64,000 nt of DNA from Sporosarcina aquimarina (GTDB taxonomy: Bacteria; Bacillota; Bacilli; Bacillales_A; Planococcaceae). Below, piece by piece: positions 63,452 through 64,000 of the stretch. Every line of letters starts with the position of its first letter. The first letter of the stretch is position 1. The translations under genes and the position numbers were made by a program. Below the pieces are notes generated by a model. It searched no databases, was not told the origin of the DNA, and saw nothing but the letters and a program-made list of their open reading frames with translations. The stretch spans positions 37,836 to 101,835 of the forward strand of contig NZ_JACLBZ010000006.1 of assembly GCF_019748715.1 (NCBI RefSeq), given 5' to 3'.

Positions 63452-64000
63452 TTAGGCTATCCCCGCAGCCCCTGCGGTTAGAAGTCTGTCCGCTTCCTTT
63501 TTAAGATTTATACTTGCGTTAAGATCTCGGTCGTAATGGACTCCGCATCCTGGACAGTCCCATTCACGCAAGGCAAGATTCTTAACGTCTTTGTTTCTAT
63601 AGCCACAAGATGAGCAAAGTTGGCTTGAAGGGAATGTTTTACCTACAGAAACAACCTGTTTTCCGTACCACTTCGCTTTATATTCAAGCATTGTTCTGAA
63701 TTCTGACCAACTTACTTCGCTAATCGCCTTGGCCAACTTGTGGTTTTTGAGCATATTGGATACTTGCAAATCTTCTATTCCGATTACATCGTGGTTTTTG
63801 ATGATATCGGTTGAGATTTTATGCAAGTAATCCTTTCGCTTATTCGCAATGCTTTCTTGGATACGCGCAACTTTGACACGTTGTTTTTGATAATTTCTCG
63901 CTTCACTTAGCTTACATTTTCTTTTGATAGCCAGCTCTCTCCGTCTTGAGAGAATCCGTTGAGCTTTTGCTAACTTCTTCTCTAATGAACGAAAGTACTT
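63452..64000 (-). CDS. tnpB: IS605-family TnpB RNA-guided nuclease (5' end outside window)
   Basis: C-terminal 182 residues of TnpB. Two of the RuvC acidic residues are visible in [12 protein letters not shown] (Glu) and [18 protein letters not shown] (Asp). The zinc ribbon is [13 protein letters not shown] ... WDCPGCG. The frame stays open to the last base, so the N-terminus is missing. It ends in [11 protein letters not shown], with the omega RNA and hairpin just after. No tnpA is visible in the window. Confidence 0.93.
   Translation of the reverse strand, partial: KYFRSLEKKLAKAQRILSRRRELAIKRKCKLSEARNYQKQRVKVARIQESIANKRKDYLHKISTDIIKNHDVIGIEDLQVSNMLKNHKLAKAISEVSWSEFRTMLEYKAKWYGKQVVSVGKTFPSSQLCSSCGYRNKDVKNLALREWDCPGCGVHYDRDLNASINLKKEADRLLTAGAAGIA

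Overview
The window is a low-GC Gram-positive chromosome segment with Shine-Dalgarno sites of the GGAGG type, many TTG/GTG starts, T-box and guanidine riboswitches, a sporulation-type LytH endopeptidase, a BpsA/BpsB polyketide pair and bacillithiol-type genes. This fits Bacillales, most likely Planococcaceae (Sporosarcina-like). That is inference from gene content; no rRNA is present to fix it.

Layout. 1-11 kb is mostly housekeeping: a CDF metal transporter cut by the left edge, an RNA-methyltransferase-like gene, an ECF sigma/anti-sigma-like pair, an ABC exporter pair, leucyl aminopeptidase, a YaiI-type protein, and a second ECF sigma/zinc anti-sigma pair (to 12 kb). 12.5-29 kb is an accessory patchwork of single genes: a threonine-synthase pseudogene with two nonsense codons; a FusB-type EF-G-binding protein preceded by a 31-codon leader and competing stem-loops; YnfA; a histidine phosphatase; GrpB; SAP-domain and von Willebrand proteins; a guanidine-I riboswitch driving gdnCD; and a T-box placed directly before an MFS exporter. 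29-37.4 kb holds a flavin monooxygenase/cupin pair, the bpsAB alkylpyrone operon, a 21-nt repeat array, a two-component system with a lipoprotein, and padR-chrA.

37.5-45 kb is a copper/redox block: YdhK lipoprotein, multicopper oxidase, a decayed CopB-type ATPase, two CcdA/DsbD-like membrane proteins and a histidine kinase/response regulator operon. 45-52 kb is decaying: a second repeat array, a broken nuclease copy, a blaR1/blaI-like remnant that still has a perfect operator palindrome, a kinase fragment, intact lytH, an ars locus reduced to arsR and arsC with arsB and a flavoprotein in pieces, and then the intact nuclease paralogue. The two nuclease copies lie in the same orientation and share a nearly identical central segment.

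52-54 kb has the paired fluoride channels, an alpha/beta hydrolase with glycine at the nucleophile position, and a gamma carbonic anhydrase. 54.5-62.3 kb is the most coherent unit: a sigma-54 enhancer-binding activator reads toward a consensus -24/-12 promoter that drives [ridA remnant]-dpaL-ygeY-like peptidase-D-aminoacylase-like amidohydrolase-Na+/solute symporter. I read it as an inducible pathway for uptake and breakdown of an acylated or peptidic amino acid leading to 2,3-diaminopropionate. The RidA enzyme expected to remove the 2-aminoacrylate made by DpaL is broken. The window ends inside an IS605-family tnpB.
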